The position numbers were made by a program, and so were the translations under genes. The notes under the pieces are model-generated. The model did no database searches, was not told where the DNA came from, and saw only the letters and a program-made list of their open reading frames with translations. Positions 17,580 to 26,193 of a stretch of 64,000 bases of DNA are shown here, one piece after another. Numbering within the stretch: the first letter of the stretch is position 1; the number at the start of each line of letters is the position of its first letter. Location of the stretch: the NCBI GenBank assembly GCA_963792445.1, contig CAWBWO010000002.1, positions 434,001 through 498,000 of the forward strand, in the 5' to 3' direction. Source of the DNA: Rummeliibacillus sp963792445. Lineage in GTDB: Bacteria; Bacillota; Bacilli; Bacillales_A; Planococcaceae.

Positions 17580-20500
17580 TTCCATACAGCTTACAATTTA
17601 GTGGCATTCGCGATTATAAACCAGTGAAAATGACGTTTGGAGAAGCAGGGGAACATGTTTTAATAACTGGTCCGAATGGAGCGGGCAAATCAACCATCAC
17701 ATTTGCGATAGGCGCGGTTCTTTGTTCATCGAAAGTAGATATTGAGGGATTGCGCTCATGCTCATTAAGGCTCGGTCAAACCTGGAGGGCAGAAGTTTTT
17801 TTAACATTCCATAATATTGGTCATTCACGTATAGATGCACCCACCTTTATAGCATTCCAACTACTGATTAAACAAAAACCCGGTTCAGTAATTCAGCGGC
17901 AATTTACTGTATTTGCAGGGGAATCACCAGAAGAATTGACGAAAATTGCAACATATCGTTCTGGTGATGCGCAAAATCGCAATCTTAGTATGTATCGTGA
18001 TGATCTTCAATTCAAATATAAAATACAACCAGATTTGTTCTATCTCATTTGGTATCAAAAAGAAGTGAATCAGTTTGCTACCATGGAACCAGAGGAACGC
18101 TTTCGAAGATTTAGTGAAATGTATCATATTGAAGAGATTCAAAAAACATGGGAAACAAGTGTAGAAAGTTTAAAGGATCTAGAAGAGGAATTACTACAAA
18201 CGAAAAGCCATTTAAAGGTAAATGAAAGCCAACTTGCTATTGCTCACGTTGCATATAAACGGTTTAAAAGTAATGAAAGAACATTGGAAATTAATGGAAA
18301 AAATCATGTGTGGCTAACACTTAGTATTAGAGGAAAATTAGCATTAGAGCAAAGTGTACTTGAACAAGAATTAAAAGCAAAGCAAAAGCAATTGAATGGA
18401 CTTGCAGATAAGGGTACAGTCATCGCCAACCATTTAGCTCAAATGAAATTAAGAAAAGATCAAAAAGAACAACAAAATCACCAAGTCGAACTTGAAATCC
18501 GCCAACTAAAAAATCGGGAATTATCTTTTCACAATCAACTAATCCGATTAAAGGGCGAAATAGACCATCTACGCCAAACACTTGCAAGCACAGAAAAACT
18601 TCGAAAAAAACTAATGTTTAGTGAAGAAGAAACGAAGACACTTACGGAACAAAATAAAGAAAAAACGACACAATTAAATCTTCAACTAGAAGAAAATAAA
18701 GAAAAGCTGCAGCAGATTACAAAGAAAATAATGATTCTTCAAATGCAGAAGATAGAAGAGGAACATAAACTCAAAATCTTAAAAGAGCAAGAAGAAGAGC
18801 ATAAAAAATTGCTATCCATCTACAAAAGTAGCCATGAAGTCGAAAAATTATTGGATCAAAATAAAAAAGATTTTAATGATATTTCAAAGGCTATACCACG
18901 TGAAGAAGAAATCATTCAGCGGCTAAAAAAAGAAATAACGATGTTGCAACAAAATAAAGTGATGTCGAATCGCCAACAAATGGCTATTCAACATTTACAA
19001 AGTCAGGGAATAAAGGCATTTCCAATACGTGACTTTATTGAAATGGAAGAAGAAGCAACACTCAAAGATGAACAGCTTCTTGATCCAATCAAATACACGA
19101 TTTTCTATACAGCTAGGAAGTGCAAACCAATCAATGATTTATACCATGTCTCTTTACCAAATCTAGTACCTACTAAATTTATGGAGAATTTACCCCTACT
19201 AAAATTGAAAATTAAAGACAATCTATCTGATGAACAAATCATTATGGCATCTAAAGCATTATATTGGATTGATCAATTTTTTAAATCTCAACCAAAATTG
19301 GAAGGTCACTTTTTAGTCGATGAACGTGGGATACGAGGTCCACAAGAAAGAAATACATTAATCTTAAGTAAAAAGGCTCTAGAAAAGCGTTTAAGTGAAT
19401 TGCAAAATACGTTAACTTTAAATGAAGCAAAACTGGATATGTCCTATCAAAAACAGTCGGAATATGAAAAGAAAATTAGTGACTTACAAAGTGTCATCAA
19501 AGACGTCAAAAAAGCAGAAGCATTTATGCTCGAATACGACAAAAAAGAGGATCATATAAAACTAATCAAAGCACTAGAAGAACAAACCAATCAATTCCAT
19601 CAGACAAATGAACAAATACAAGATAAAATAATCGAGATTCAACAACAGATTGCAATAGTATATCAAGAACATAAATTTCTACAGGAACAACTTGAAATAT
19701 TCAACAAACTAGGTGAGTTAAAATCTGAACAACAAAAATTACTAAAGTTAGAGCAACAAGAAAAACAATTGAACCTCCAAAGAAAAGAAAATGATGAAGA
19801 AAAAAGCAAAAAAGGTCAACTTCATCAAGATTTACTCGACTTAATAAGCAATTTAACACGTAATATTGGAAGAATCGTGAATGATCAAGAAAGTAACAAG
19901 CATGCCCTTCTAAATATAGAAAAAAAGCAAATCGAATTAGAAGAGCAGATTCAAACCACTAAGACAGAAATTACACGAAATGACATCATTTTAAAGGATT
20001 TAAAGGAAATTATTCCATCATTATACGAAGAAGCAGGACAGGAAGAAACGGTAAAAGATCAAACTATGCCAACCCTTTTATCAGAAAACGAGCGTGCTAA
20101 AATTGTATTTGAAGCTGCCAGAAATGCGGATGTGGACCCACATGCTGAAGAAAATTATAAAATGCGCAAAGCGGATTATGATAAAAAGAAAGAAGATGCT
20201 CAAAAAATCGAAGAGCTCTTAGAAGAAAATAAAATCCTTGTTGCAGAAAACGAACAGAAGCTGGAAACAACGATTAACAAACACGTTTTATTGATCAATA
20301 AAAAATTTCAATATTATATGGAACAATTTAACTTTGACAGTGAAATTAGTTGGGAGCGATTCTCAGACAAGCGGGGGCGAGTAGTCTTTAAATTATATGT
20401 AAAAGCTCATAAAAATGGACATGGTAATAAATTAGGAGATGTCAGTGTCAAGGCAAGAAATGGCAAGTATGGTAAGGGCGTATCTGGAGGAGAAGAATCA

Positions 20501-20785
20501 CTAAGCTCACTACTGTTTGCACTCTCTTTACTTCAACACTTAGAAATTACACCAGGTTATATTATTTTAGATGAATTTGATAGTGCTCTCGATGAAATAC
20601 GAAAAGAAAAGGTATTCGAACTATTTGCAAGTGAATTACAACGGAAGCTGATCATCCTATCCCCAAAAGCACATGACGACCAATACTATGCAAAATACAG
20701 TAGAGTATTCATCGTTCAACATGATGCTACAAAAGTAGAAAGCACGATTAAAGGGATACAGATTAAAAGCAATGTAGTTGTTTAG
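17576..20785 (+). CDS. SMC/MukB/JetC-like ATPase with hinge and long coiled coils
   Basis: A 1069-residue SMC-type ATPase. Walker A GPNGAGKST is at residues 32-40; the ABC signature VSGGEESLSSLLFALSLL lies near 968 and Walker B YIILDEFDSALDE near 995. Two long charged coiled coils (about 190-460 and 610-890) flank a globular hinge-like part near 475-605 (GIKAFPIRDFIEME, FLVDERGIRG). It should entrap or extrude DNA with the two upstream subunits. Similar proteins are annotated as chromosome segregation protein SMC in other Bacillales. No JetD (Toprim-type nuclease) or other nuclease gene follows, so Wadjet-style plasmid cleavage cannot be assumed. Confidence 0.82.
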   Translation: MIPYSLQFSGIRDYKPVKMTFGEAGEHVLITGPNGAGKSTITFAIGAVLCSSKVDIEGLRSCSLRLGQTWRAEVFLTFHNIGHSRIDAPTFIAFQLLIKQKPGSVIQRQFTVFAGESPEELTKIATYRSGDAQNRNLSMYRDDLQFKYKIQPDLFYLIWYQKEVNQFATMEPEERFRRFSEMYHIEEIQKTWETSVESLKDLEEELLQTKSHLKVNESQLAIAHVAYKRFKSNERTLEINGKNHVWLTLSIRGKLALEQSVLEQELKAKQKQLNGLADKGTVIANHLAQMKLRKDQKEQQNHQVELEIRQLKNRELSFHNQLIRLKGEIDHLRQTLASTEKLRKKLMFSEEETKTLTEQNKEKTTQLNLQLEENKEKLQQITKKIMILQMQKIEEEHKLKILKEQEEEHKKLLSIYKSSHEVEKLLDQNKKDFNDISKAIPREEEIIQRLKKEITMLQQNKVMSNRQQMAIQHLQSQGIKAFPIRDFIEMEEEATLKDEQLLDPIKYTIFYTARKCKPINDLYHVSLPNLVPTKFMENLPLLKLKIKDNLSDEQIIMASKALYWIDQFFKSQPKLEGHFLVDERGIRGPQERNTLILSKKALEKRLSELQNTLTLNEAKLDMSYQKQSEYEKKISDLQSVIKDVKKAEAFMLEYDKKEDHIKLIKALEEQTNQFHQTNEQIQDKIIEIQQQIAIVYQEHKFLQEQLEIFNKLGELKSEQQKLLKLEQQEKQLNLQRKENDEEKSKKGQLHQDLLDLISNLTRNIGRIVNDQESNKHALLNIEKKQIELEEQIQTTKTEITRNDIILKDLKEIIPSLYEEAGQEETVKDQTMPTLLSENERAKIVFEAARNADVDPHAEENYKMRKADYDKKKEDAQKIEELLEENKILVAENEQKLETTINKHVLLINKKFQYYMEQFNFDSEISWERFSDKRGRVVFKLYVKAHKNGHGNKLGDVSVKARNGKYGKGVSGGEESLSSLLFALSLLQHLEITPGYIILDEFDSALDEIRKEKVFELFASELQRKLIILSPKAHDDQYYAKYSRVFIVQHDATKVESTIKGIQIKSNVVV

Positions 20786-20806
20786 TAGGTGAATAATTTA
20801 GATAAT

Positions 20807-20900
20807 AAAAAGAGACAGTGAAATGAGTGTTTGTACTGCCCTCAATAGTCAGATTTTACTTTAACCTTTGAGGGTAGTACAAATTCGTTGCCTCTTTTTT
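20807..20900 (+). terminator. Long hairpin terminator after SMC-type operon
   Basis: A 16-bp stem TTTGTACTGCCCTCAA (20830-20845) with TTGAGGGTAGTACAAA (20868-20883) sits inside an outer pairing AAAAAGAG/CTCTTTTTT. It is unusually large for a terminator and could also be a stable small RNA. Confidence 0.7.
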
Positions 20901-21031
20901 GATTCTGTATAGTGGTGAGCTTTTAAGCAGTTTAATTGAACAATTAAACTCAAATATTCATCTGATTGGTAAATGAATAAATCATGAATAGAATGTAACG
21001 TTGAAAATAAGAACATTTAATAGTAGTTAGT

Positions 21032-21391
21032 TTATCGCATCACTTTAGTAGTTTCTAACTTTGCTAAAATTGCATACAACTTCATTTTACGTTTTGATAA
21101 TTCTTTTTCTGTTTTTTCGATTGTCCGAATAATTGAATACATTTTTCCGTGTATTTCTTCAAATGCATAGCATGAATCATCTAAACGATTTACATAAAAA
21201 ATCATCTGAATCTCGCTAACTGTAAAACCTAGGGATTCCAATTCTTTAATAACTTCAAAGTCTCTAATATCATTCTCTGTATAATATCTCTTGTCCCCAA
21301 CTTTCACTGGATTGATCAGATTGAGTTCCTCATAATAACGAATGGTGTCCTTTGATGAATTAACTTTTGCTACAAAATCTGCTAAGTACAT
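21032..21391 (-). CDS. MerR-family transcriptional regulator
   Basis: A 119-residue regulator with the MerR winged helix at the N-terminus (SKDTIRYYEELNLINP, then RYYTENDIRDFEVIKELESLGFTVSEIQ) and a short coiled-coil dimerisation helix (EKTEKELSKRKMKLYAIL). There is no C-terminal Cys cluster, so it is not a typical metal sensor; the single Cys in DSCYAFEE may be incidental. The inducer is unknown. AAGGGGCG lies upstream of the ATG with a rather long spacing. It faces away from the antiporter gene and may control it. Confidence 0.88.
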   Translation of the reverse strand: MYLADFVAKVNSSKDTIRYYEELNLINPVKVGDKRYYTENDIRDFEVIKELESLGFTVSEIQMIFYVNRLDDSCYAFEEIHGKMYSIIRTIEKTEKELSKRKMKLYAILAKLETTKVMR

Positions 21392-21869
21392 CTATTCTTT
21401 TTCGCCCCTTAAAAATAATGATTACCTTAAAAAACTAGTAGGCATGAACTTACTAATAATAAGTTTTTGAATGATTAGTAGGATTGTAGTTCATATTCTT
21501 GCTTAAAAATATAAAGGATTTAGTTCAAATTCTTTGTGTTAGAATATTCAAAAATTTAAAAGTAAAGGAAAGAACGAGAAATTCTATATACATTCCTTAA
21601 TGTTTTCAAAAATTACCTTAATATTCCATTATTCTTTTGTATTTTCCTTAAAGTATAAAAATTCCCTAATTATTAATATAACAAATTATACGTAAATTTA
21701 ACAAATTGTATGGTTCAAATATGCTCAATTTTTTTAAAAAAAATATTGAAACAATAGAACAGAACGTTTGTTCCTATTATTACATAATATAGATTATTTG
21801 GCAATTGATATGATTAGATAAGTGTTCTATTTATCTAAGTTTATATTTATAATGATTTAGTAAATCATT
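21392..21869. other. AT-rich intergenic stretch with no gene seen
   Basis: About 480 bases between the MerR gene and the antiporter promoter. It is very AT-rich, with many in-frame stops in all frames. I see no ORF with a ribosome-binding site and no recognisable RNA motif. Confidence 0.5.
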
Positions 21870-21967
21870 TTACAAATCTTAATCATTCCTGTACAATATA
21901 TTTAAATTAATAGTTAAACGTAACACATGGTGGAGTCAGTCAATCTGGCTTCGTCATGTGTTTTTTT
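21870..21967 (+). promoter_or_regulatory. Antiporter promoter with a terminator hairpin in a short leader
   Basis: TTACAA (21870-21875), a 16-base spacer and TACAAT (21892-21897) predict transcription from about 21904. Only about 20 bases later comes a hairpin, AACACATG (21922-21929) with CATGTGTT (21955-21962), an inner GGAG/CTTC pairing, and seven T. It ends some 30 bases before the TTG start, so transcription of the antiporter must pass a terminator. Confidence 0.5.
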
Positions 21968-21997
21968 ATATTATGAAACAAAAGAGGAGGAAATCAT

Positions 21998-23134
21998 TTG
22001 TTTATTTTGCAAATTGTCATCATCTTATTGGCAACGAAAATTGCGGGACACATTAGTGTTAGGCTAGGTCAACCATCTGTTTTAGGGAAAATTATTATTG
22101 GGATTATTTTAGGACCTGCTCTTCTAGGATGGGTGCACAATACTGATATACTTCAAGTTTTTAGTAATATTGGTGTGTTACTCTTAATGTTTTTAGCTGG
22201 ACTTGAAACGAATTTAGACGATTTAAATCGAAATAAAAAGGCAGCACTACTTGTAGCAGTAGGTGGGATTATCGCGCCCATTGTTTTAGGGTACTTCGGT
22301 TCAATGTATTTTGGTTTACCTACTCCTGAAGCTATTTTCATAGGGTTATTATTATCAGCAACATCTGTAAGTATCTCAGTACAAACACTTAAAGAACTGG
22401 GATGGTTAAACAGTAAAGAAGGCGCCACACTTTTGGGAGCAGCAGTATTAGATGATATTATCGTCGTTGTGCTTCTAGCGGTTGCAATGAGCTTTTTTGG
22501 TGATTCAAACGTTAGTATTACTACATTAATCAGTAAGAAAGTTATTTTCTTTATTCTCCTTTTTTTAGCTTCAAAATGGATCGTACCAAAGTTTTTAAAA
22601 TTATTTGCCAAATTAAAAGTGACAGAGCCATTACTAAGTTGTGCATTAATCATTTGCTTTGGTTTTGCCTATTTTGGAGAATATTTAGGTATTGCAGGTA
22701 TTATTGGTTCATTCTTTGCAGGGATTGCCATTGCACAAACGAAATATAAGAAAGAAATAGAAGAAAAAGTTGAACCCATCGCTTATGGCATCTTTGTCCC
22801 AATTTTCTTTGTCAGCATTGGATTATCTGTATCATTCAAAGGGATAAGCGATCAACTAGGATTAATAGTTGTATTCTCAATAATTGCGATTCTTTCAAAA
22901 TTTATCGGTGCAGGATTTGGAGCGAAAATCTCTGGCTTTAATATGAAATCATCCATGGGGATTGGGGCTGGTATGATTTCTCGAGGGGAAGTTGCTTTAA
23001 TTATTGCTGCTATGGGGCTTGAAACAAAATTATTACCTACAGAATATTATACACCGATGATTATTGTCGTTGTTATTACAACACTAGTCACGCCGCCACT
23101 TTTGAAAATGATATTTGGAAAGGCTCAAGATTGA
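21998..23134 (+). CDS. CPA2-type cation:proton antiporter (Kef/NapA-like)
   Basis: A 378-residue membrane protein with about 12 hydrophobic segments, the membrane domain only. Motifs typical of CPA2 exchangers are present: GQPSVLGKIIIGIILGPALLG early, LMFLAGLETNLDDL, SATSVSISVQTLKELG, and AAVLDDIIVVVLLA with the paired acidic residues of the ion site. There is no TrkA-N/RCK domain, so it resembles NapA/GerN-like Na+ or K+/H+ exchangers rather than full Kef channels. The start is TTG at 21998 after GAGGAGG. Ion specificity is unknown. Confidence 0.88.
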   Translation: MFILQIVIILLATKIAGHISVRLGQPSVLGKIIIGIILGPALLGWVHNTDILQVFSNIGVLLLMFLAGLETNLDDLNRNKKAALLVAVGGIIAPIVLGYFGSMYFGLPTPEAIFIGLLLSATSVSISVQTLKELGWLNSKEGATLLGAAVLDDIIVVVLLAVAMSFFGDSNVSITTLISKKVIFFILLFLASKWIVPKFLKLFAKLKVTEPLLSCALIICFGFAYFGEYLGIAGIIGSFFAGIAIAQTKYKKEIEEKVEPIAYGIFVPIFFVSIGLSVSFKGISDQLGLIVVFSIIAILSKFIGAGFGAKISGFNMKSSMGIGAGMISRGEVALIIAAMGLETKLLPTEYYTPMIIVVVITTLVTPPLLKMIFGKAQD

Positions 23135-23260
23135 GAAATAATGTGAGTAAACTTAATTAACTGTAATACTAAAAGTTAAATTGCTTCATGAATGTTACAG
23201 TCGAATAAATTCGCACATCTCTCCATATATCTTTTAATGTAGGATAGGGGATGAGTGCGT

Positions 23261-23983
23261 ATGATCTATATTGGTGCAGTTGGTTTTTTGGCATCTGCAT
23301 TAGGTTTTGGACTTGGCGGGGTAATGGCATCATTCTTAAAAGGGTTTCAACAAAAAGTATCGACGATTAACGCTTTATGTACAGGCTTATTGCTTGGGCT
23401 AGTTTATTTTGAGATTGCACCGGAAAGCTTATATCTTGGAGGAAGGATGATTTTTGCGATTGGCACTTTAATCGGTGCGTTTAGCTTCTTGGCTATTCAC
23501 GAATTCACACATAAAATCATTCCATCAACCAATAATCTTCAAAAAGATCGCTTTATTCAAACAGGTTTTTTGTTGGCAATCAGTATTTCGATTCATAATT
23601 TACCACTTGGGATTGCTTTTGGTTCAAGTTATCATTTAGAGCTAAGTAAATCTCTCTTGCAAACACTTATTGTTCATAATATACCAGAGGGAATTGCCAT
23701 GTTTGTTCCGTTGTTTTTAGCAGGACTACGATTTAAACATTTTTTGCTCATCATAGGTTTCGTTTCTTTGCCTGTTGGACTGGGGGCCATCTTGGGTAGC
23801 ATAATTGGCATGAAGTTTCCTATTGTTTTAGCATTCATTATTAGCGCAGCGCTTGGAATTATTGTAATCGTCACAATCAAGGAGATCTTCATAGCAGCAG
23901 TAAGACATTCTTCATTCCAATACGCTTTTGCATTGGCAGGGTTAGGATGGGTGATTATTTGGGTGTACTTGATGATGACATAG
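23261..23983 (+). CDS. ZIP-family metal transporter
   Basis: A 240-residue membrane protein with about eight hydrophobic segments. The family's paired metal-site motifs are visible: HNLPLG in helix IV and HNIPEG in helix V. It likely imports Zn2+ or another divalent metal across the cytoplasmic membrane. The ATG at 23261 is preferred (GATAGGGG about 10 bases upstream); a GTG two codons earlier is also possible. It is followed by a strong terminator and is not obviously co-transcribed with the antiporter, 126 bases upstream. Confidence 0.88.
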   Translation: MIYIGAVGFLASALGFGLGGVMASFLKGFQQKVSTINALCTGLLLGLVYFEIAPESLYLGGRMIFAIGTLIGAFSFLAIHEFTHKIIPSTNNLQKDRFIQTGFLLAISISIHNLPLGIAFGSSYHLELSKSLLQTLIVHNIPEGIAMFVPLFLAGLRFKHFLLIIGFVSLPVGLGAILGSIIGMKFPIVLAFIISAALGIIVIVTIKEIFIAAVRHSSFQYAFALAGLGWVIIWVYLMMT

Positions 23984-23987
23984 TTAA

Positions 23988-24027
23988 AAAACAGACTTGT
24001 TCAAATGCGAACAAGTCTATTTTTTTG
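23988..24027 (+). terminator. Terminator after ZIP gene
   Basis: Perfect stem AGACTTGTTC / GAACAAGTCT, then a T-run. It may also serve the convergent ABC-F gene. Confidence 0.85.
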
Positions 24028-24043
24028 CAATGATCTAGGATGA

Positions 24044-25687
24044 TTATTGAAGTTTTTTAATTTGTTTCGTAATCTCATTAAATTTTTGGTCAAGCATAGC
24101 GTATTCTTTATCTTTTGGCGTTAGAAAGCTAAGTTTACCAAGCACTTCCTGTCTTTCATTTTCGAGCTTTAGAAGTTGATCTACTGCACTGTTTTTATTG
24201 TCAGAAGGTGAGTCAGAAACATTCTCCAATTGTTTTTGAATGGTTTTGTTCGTAAAGATTAGTTGGTTTTTTGTAATCTTATTAAGAAAATAAAGGTCAT
24301 GTGAAACAACGAGTAAAGTTCCACCATAATGGGATAAAGTTTTTTCAAGTTGTTCTCTTGAAGGGAGGTCTAGGTGGTTGGTTGGCTCATCTAAAATGAG
24401 AACATCTCTCTCTTCCAATATATAAGTCATTAATTTACATTTAACGCGTTCTCCCATACTCATGTTGGCGATGGGCTCTTTCCATTGTGTTGCGCTAAAA
24501 CCAAGGTGCTTCATTAAATTTTGAACTTTACCTCTTTCTTCATAGCTTTCCTTGGAGAACATTTGATCAGGTGTTTGCGCAAGCGGCAAATCAAATACTT
24601 CTTGGGTTAGGTAACCAATTTTAGAAGTTGGGGAAATCCAGATGTCTCCATTCACTGATTCAAGGCCCATAATCATTTTCAAAAATGTGGTTTTACCGCT
24701 GCCATTGGGTCCTACAATTGCAAGTTTTTCACCATGTTGGATAGTGAAATTGACATCTTGGAATAAAGTTCGGTTACCAAATGCTTTAGATACGTTTTTT
24801 ACTTCTAAAAATCGTTTACCCAATTTTTTGTGAAAATCAATGGAGAATTGTACCTTATATTCTTGCTCTACTTTTTCAACTTTTGCTTTTTCAAGTTCTT
24901 TTTCTAATCGTTTTCGTTTTGATTTGACTTGGGCATCCATGCGTTTTGCTTTTACACGGTAGAATTCTTTGAAGGCTTCTTGCTTTGTAGATTGTGCATG
25001 TGCTTTTTTGGACCAGTTTGTCAGTTCGCTTATTTGAGATTCAATTCGTTTCACCATTTGTTGTTGCTTTTCATATTCATGTTGTTGAGAACGTCTTTTT
25101 TGATCGCGAAAATCCATATAACTTGTATAATTTCCCTTGTGCTCAATCAACTGATTCCCTTCAATTGACCAAATTTTCGTCGCAACGGTATCGAGAAAAT
25201 ACCGATCATGAGAGACAATCAATATGGAACCGTTATAGTTTTTGATCTGTTTTGTCAATAACTCCATACTTTGTGCGTCTAAATGGTTGGTTGGTTCATC
25301 GAGTAATAAAAGATCCGCATTTTTTGAAAAGCCTTCCGCAAGTCGTGCCTTTAGTTTTTCGCCACCACTTAAATTTTGATAAAAGTTTAAGGGGACATTC
25401 CACTTGGACAATAATGCTGCTTCTACCTGATTGATTCCCTCAGTTGAGTGTGTTTCCATTTCTTGTTCTACATAAAAGGTTGTTAAATTTTTAGAAACAA
25501 AATGCAATTGGCCTGTAGTAGGGTGTAATTGGCCTTGGATAAGTTTAAGCAAAGTGGATTTTCCCGCGCCGTTTTTTCCAATAATGCCGATTACATCACC
25601 TTTTTGGATGGTTGCATTGATTTCTTTGAAGATAGTTTGATCCATGAATTCAAAGCTTAATTGTTGGAGTTTTACTAGTTCTTGCAT
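24044..25687 (-). CDS. VmlR-like antibiotic-resistance ABC-F protein
   Basis: A 547-residue tandem ATPase that binds the ribosomal E site and dislodges drugs. NBD1 has GKNGAGKST, LSGGEKLKARLA and DEPTNHLD; NBD2 has GPNGSGKTT, MSMGERVKC and DEPTNHLD. The interdomain linker (about 185-280) is long and basic, as in ARE-type proteins. Overall it resembles B. subtilis VmlR (547 residues; lincosamide, streptogramin A and pleuromutilin resistance). The attenuation leader upstream strongly supports a drug-inducible role. The ATG at 25687 follows AGAGGGA; a TTG two codons earlier overlaps the SD spacing. Confidence 0.85.
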   Translation of the reverse strand: MQELVKLQQLSFEFMDQTIFKEINATIQKGDVIGIIGKNGAGKSTLLKLIQGQLHPTTGQLHFVSKNLTTFYVEQEMETHSTEGINQVEAALLSKWNVPLNFYQNLSGGEKLKARLAEGFSKNADLLLLDEPTNHLDAQSMELLTKQIKNYNGSILIVSHDRYFLDTVATKIWSIEGNQLIEHKGNYTSYMDFRDQKRRSQQHEYEKQQQMVKRIESQISELTNWSKKAHAQSTKQEAFKEFYRVKAKRMDAQVKSKRKRLEKELEKAKVEKVEQEYKVQFSIDFHKKLGKRFLEVKNVSKAFGNRTLFQDVNFTIQHGEKLAIVGPNGSGKTTFLKMIMGLESVNGDIWISPTSKIGYLTQEVFDLPLAQTPDQMFSKESYEERGKVQNLMKHLGFSATQWKEPIANMSMGERVKCKLMTYILEERDVLILDEPTNHLDLPSREQLEKTLSHYGGTLLVVSHDLYFLNKITKNQLIFTNKTIQKQLENVSDSPSDNKNSAVDQLLKLENERQEVLGKLSFLTPKDKEYAMLDQKFNEITKQIKKLQ

Positions 25688-25714
25688 ATACAATCCCTCT
25701 CTTTTAAGGGAGAA

Positions 25715-25914
25715 TAAAAAATCCTCCCAAAGTATTTTGGAAGGATTAGTCGCAAATTGAAAAACTTAAAATAAGCTATTTACGAATAGCTTAACATGTT
25801 TATAGAAAATGGGCAGACTAATCCTATTTTTTCTTCATTGAAATGTTGACTTTTCAATAATGTAAATAAGATTAGAAAATCATCGTCCACCCATCGTCCC
25901 TTCTGTTTTTAGTG
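25715..25914 (-). promoter_or_regulatory. Transcription attenuator leader of the VmlR-like gene
   Basis: Reading the minus strand: mini-ORFs near the 5' end; then AGGATTAGTC (complement at 25816-25825); a perfect 8-bp hairpin (25773-25792); GACTAATCCT (complement at 25742-25751); and a terminator with stem AATCCTTCC / GGGAGGATT followed by T6 (25715-25747). The two 10-base elements are exact complements, and the second overlaps the terminator's 5' arm, giving mutually exclusive antiterminator and terminator folds. This is the architecture of ribosome-mediated attenuation known for vmlR and Listeria lmo0919. Confidence 0.75.
25872..25894 (-). CDS. Candidate leader mini-ORFs of the VmlR-like attenuator
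   Basis: Two overlapping mini-ORFs are possible. ATG at 25883 encodes M-I-F-stop, preceded by GGGTGGACG. ATG at 25894 encodes M-G-G-R-stop, preceded by AAGGGACG. SD spacing is short for both, so I cannot decide. A drug-stalled ribosome here would favour the downstream antiterminator. Confidence 0.4.
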
Positions 25915-25919
25915 TCACT

Positions 25920-25947
25920 ATTATATCATTATTTTCCCAATTGGCAA
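25920..25947 (-). promoter_or_regulatory. Sigma-A promoter of the VmlR-like gene
   Basis: On the minus strand, TTGCCA (25942-25947), a 16-base spacer and a perfect TATAAT (25920-25925). The predicted start near 25914 gives a leader of about 225 bases. The stretch from here to 26193 holds no ORF. Confidence 0.65.
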
Positions 25948-26193
25948 AAGCAAAAGAGAAAATACAATGTCAAATTGGTAGGTAATAGAATAATATGTAT
26001 TGAAATTATTACTTTCATATCACCGAAGATTCCGAGGAATGAATCGAATAGTCTAAGGTGATTTTTTGTTGGACATTGTACCATAAATTACTTGTCTCCA
26101 TTTCAATTTTTGGGTATATAGTTATGAATATAGTAAACATAAAACTAATTCGTATTAATATAGATTGAGCTATAACAGAAGGGAGATCACTAG

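Noticed and set aside
15518..20785. Calling the SMC operon a complete Wadjet (JetABCD) defence system
   Set aside because: No JetD-like nuclease is present downstream or upstream, and the ATPase start motif differs from the JetC sequences I can recall.
25828..25842. MKKK-stop mini-ORF in the VmlR-like leader as the regulatory peptide
   Set aside because: It has no ribosome-binding site and overlaps the antiterminator arm; the 5'-proximal mini-ORFs are better placed.
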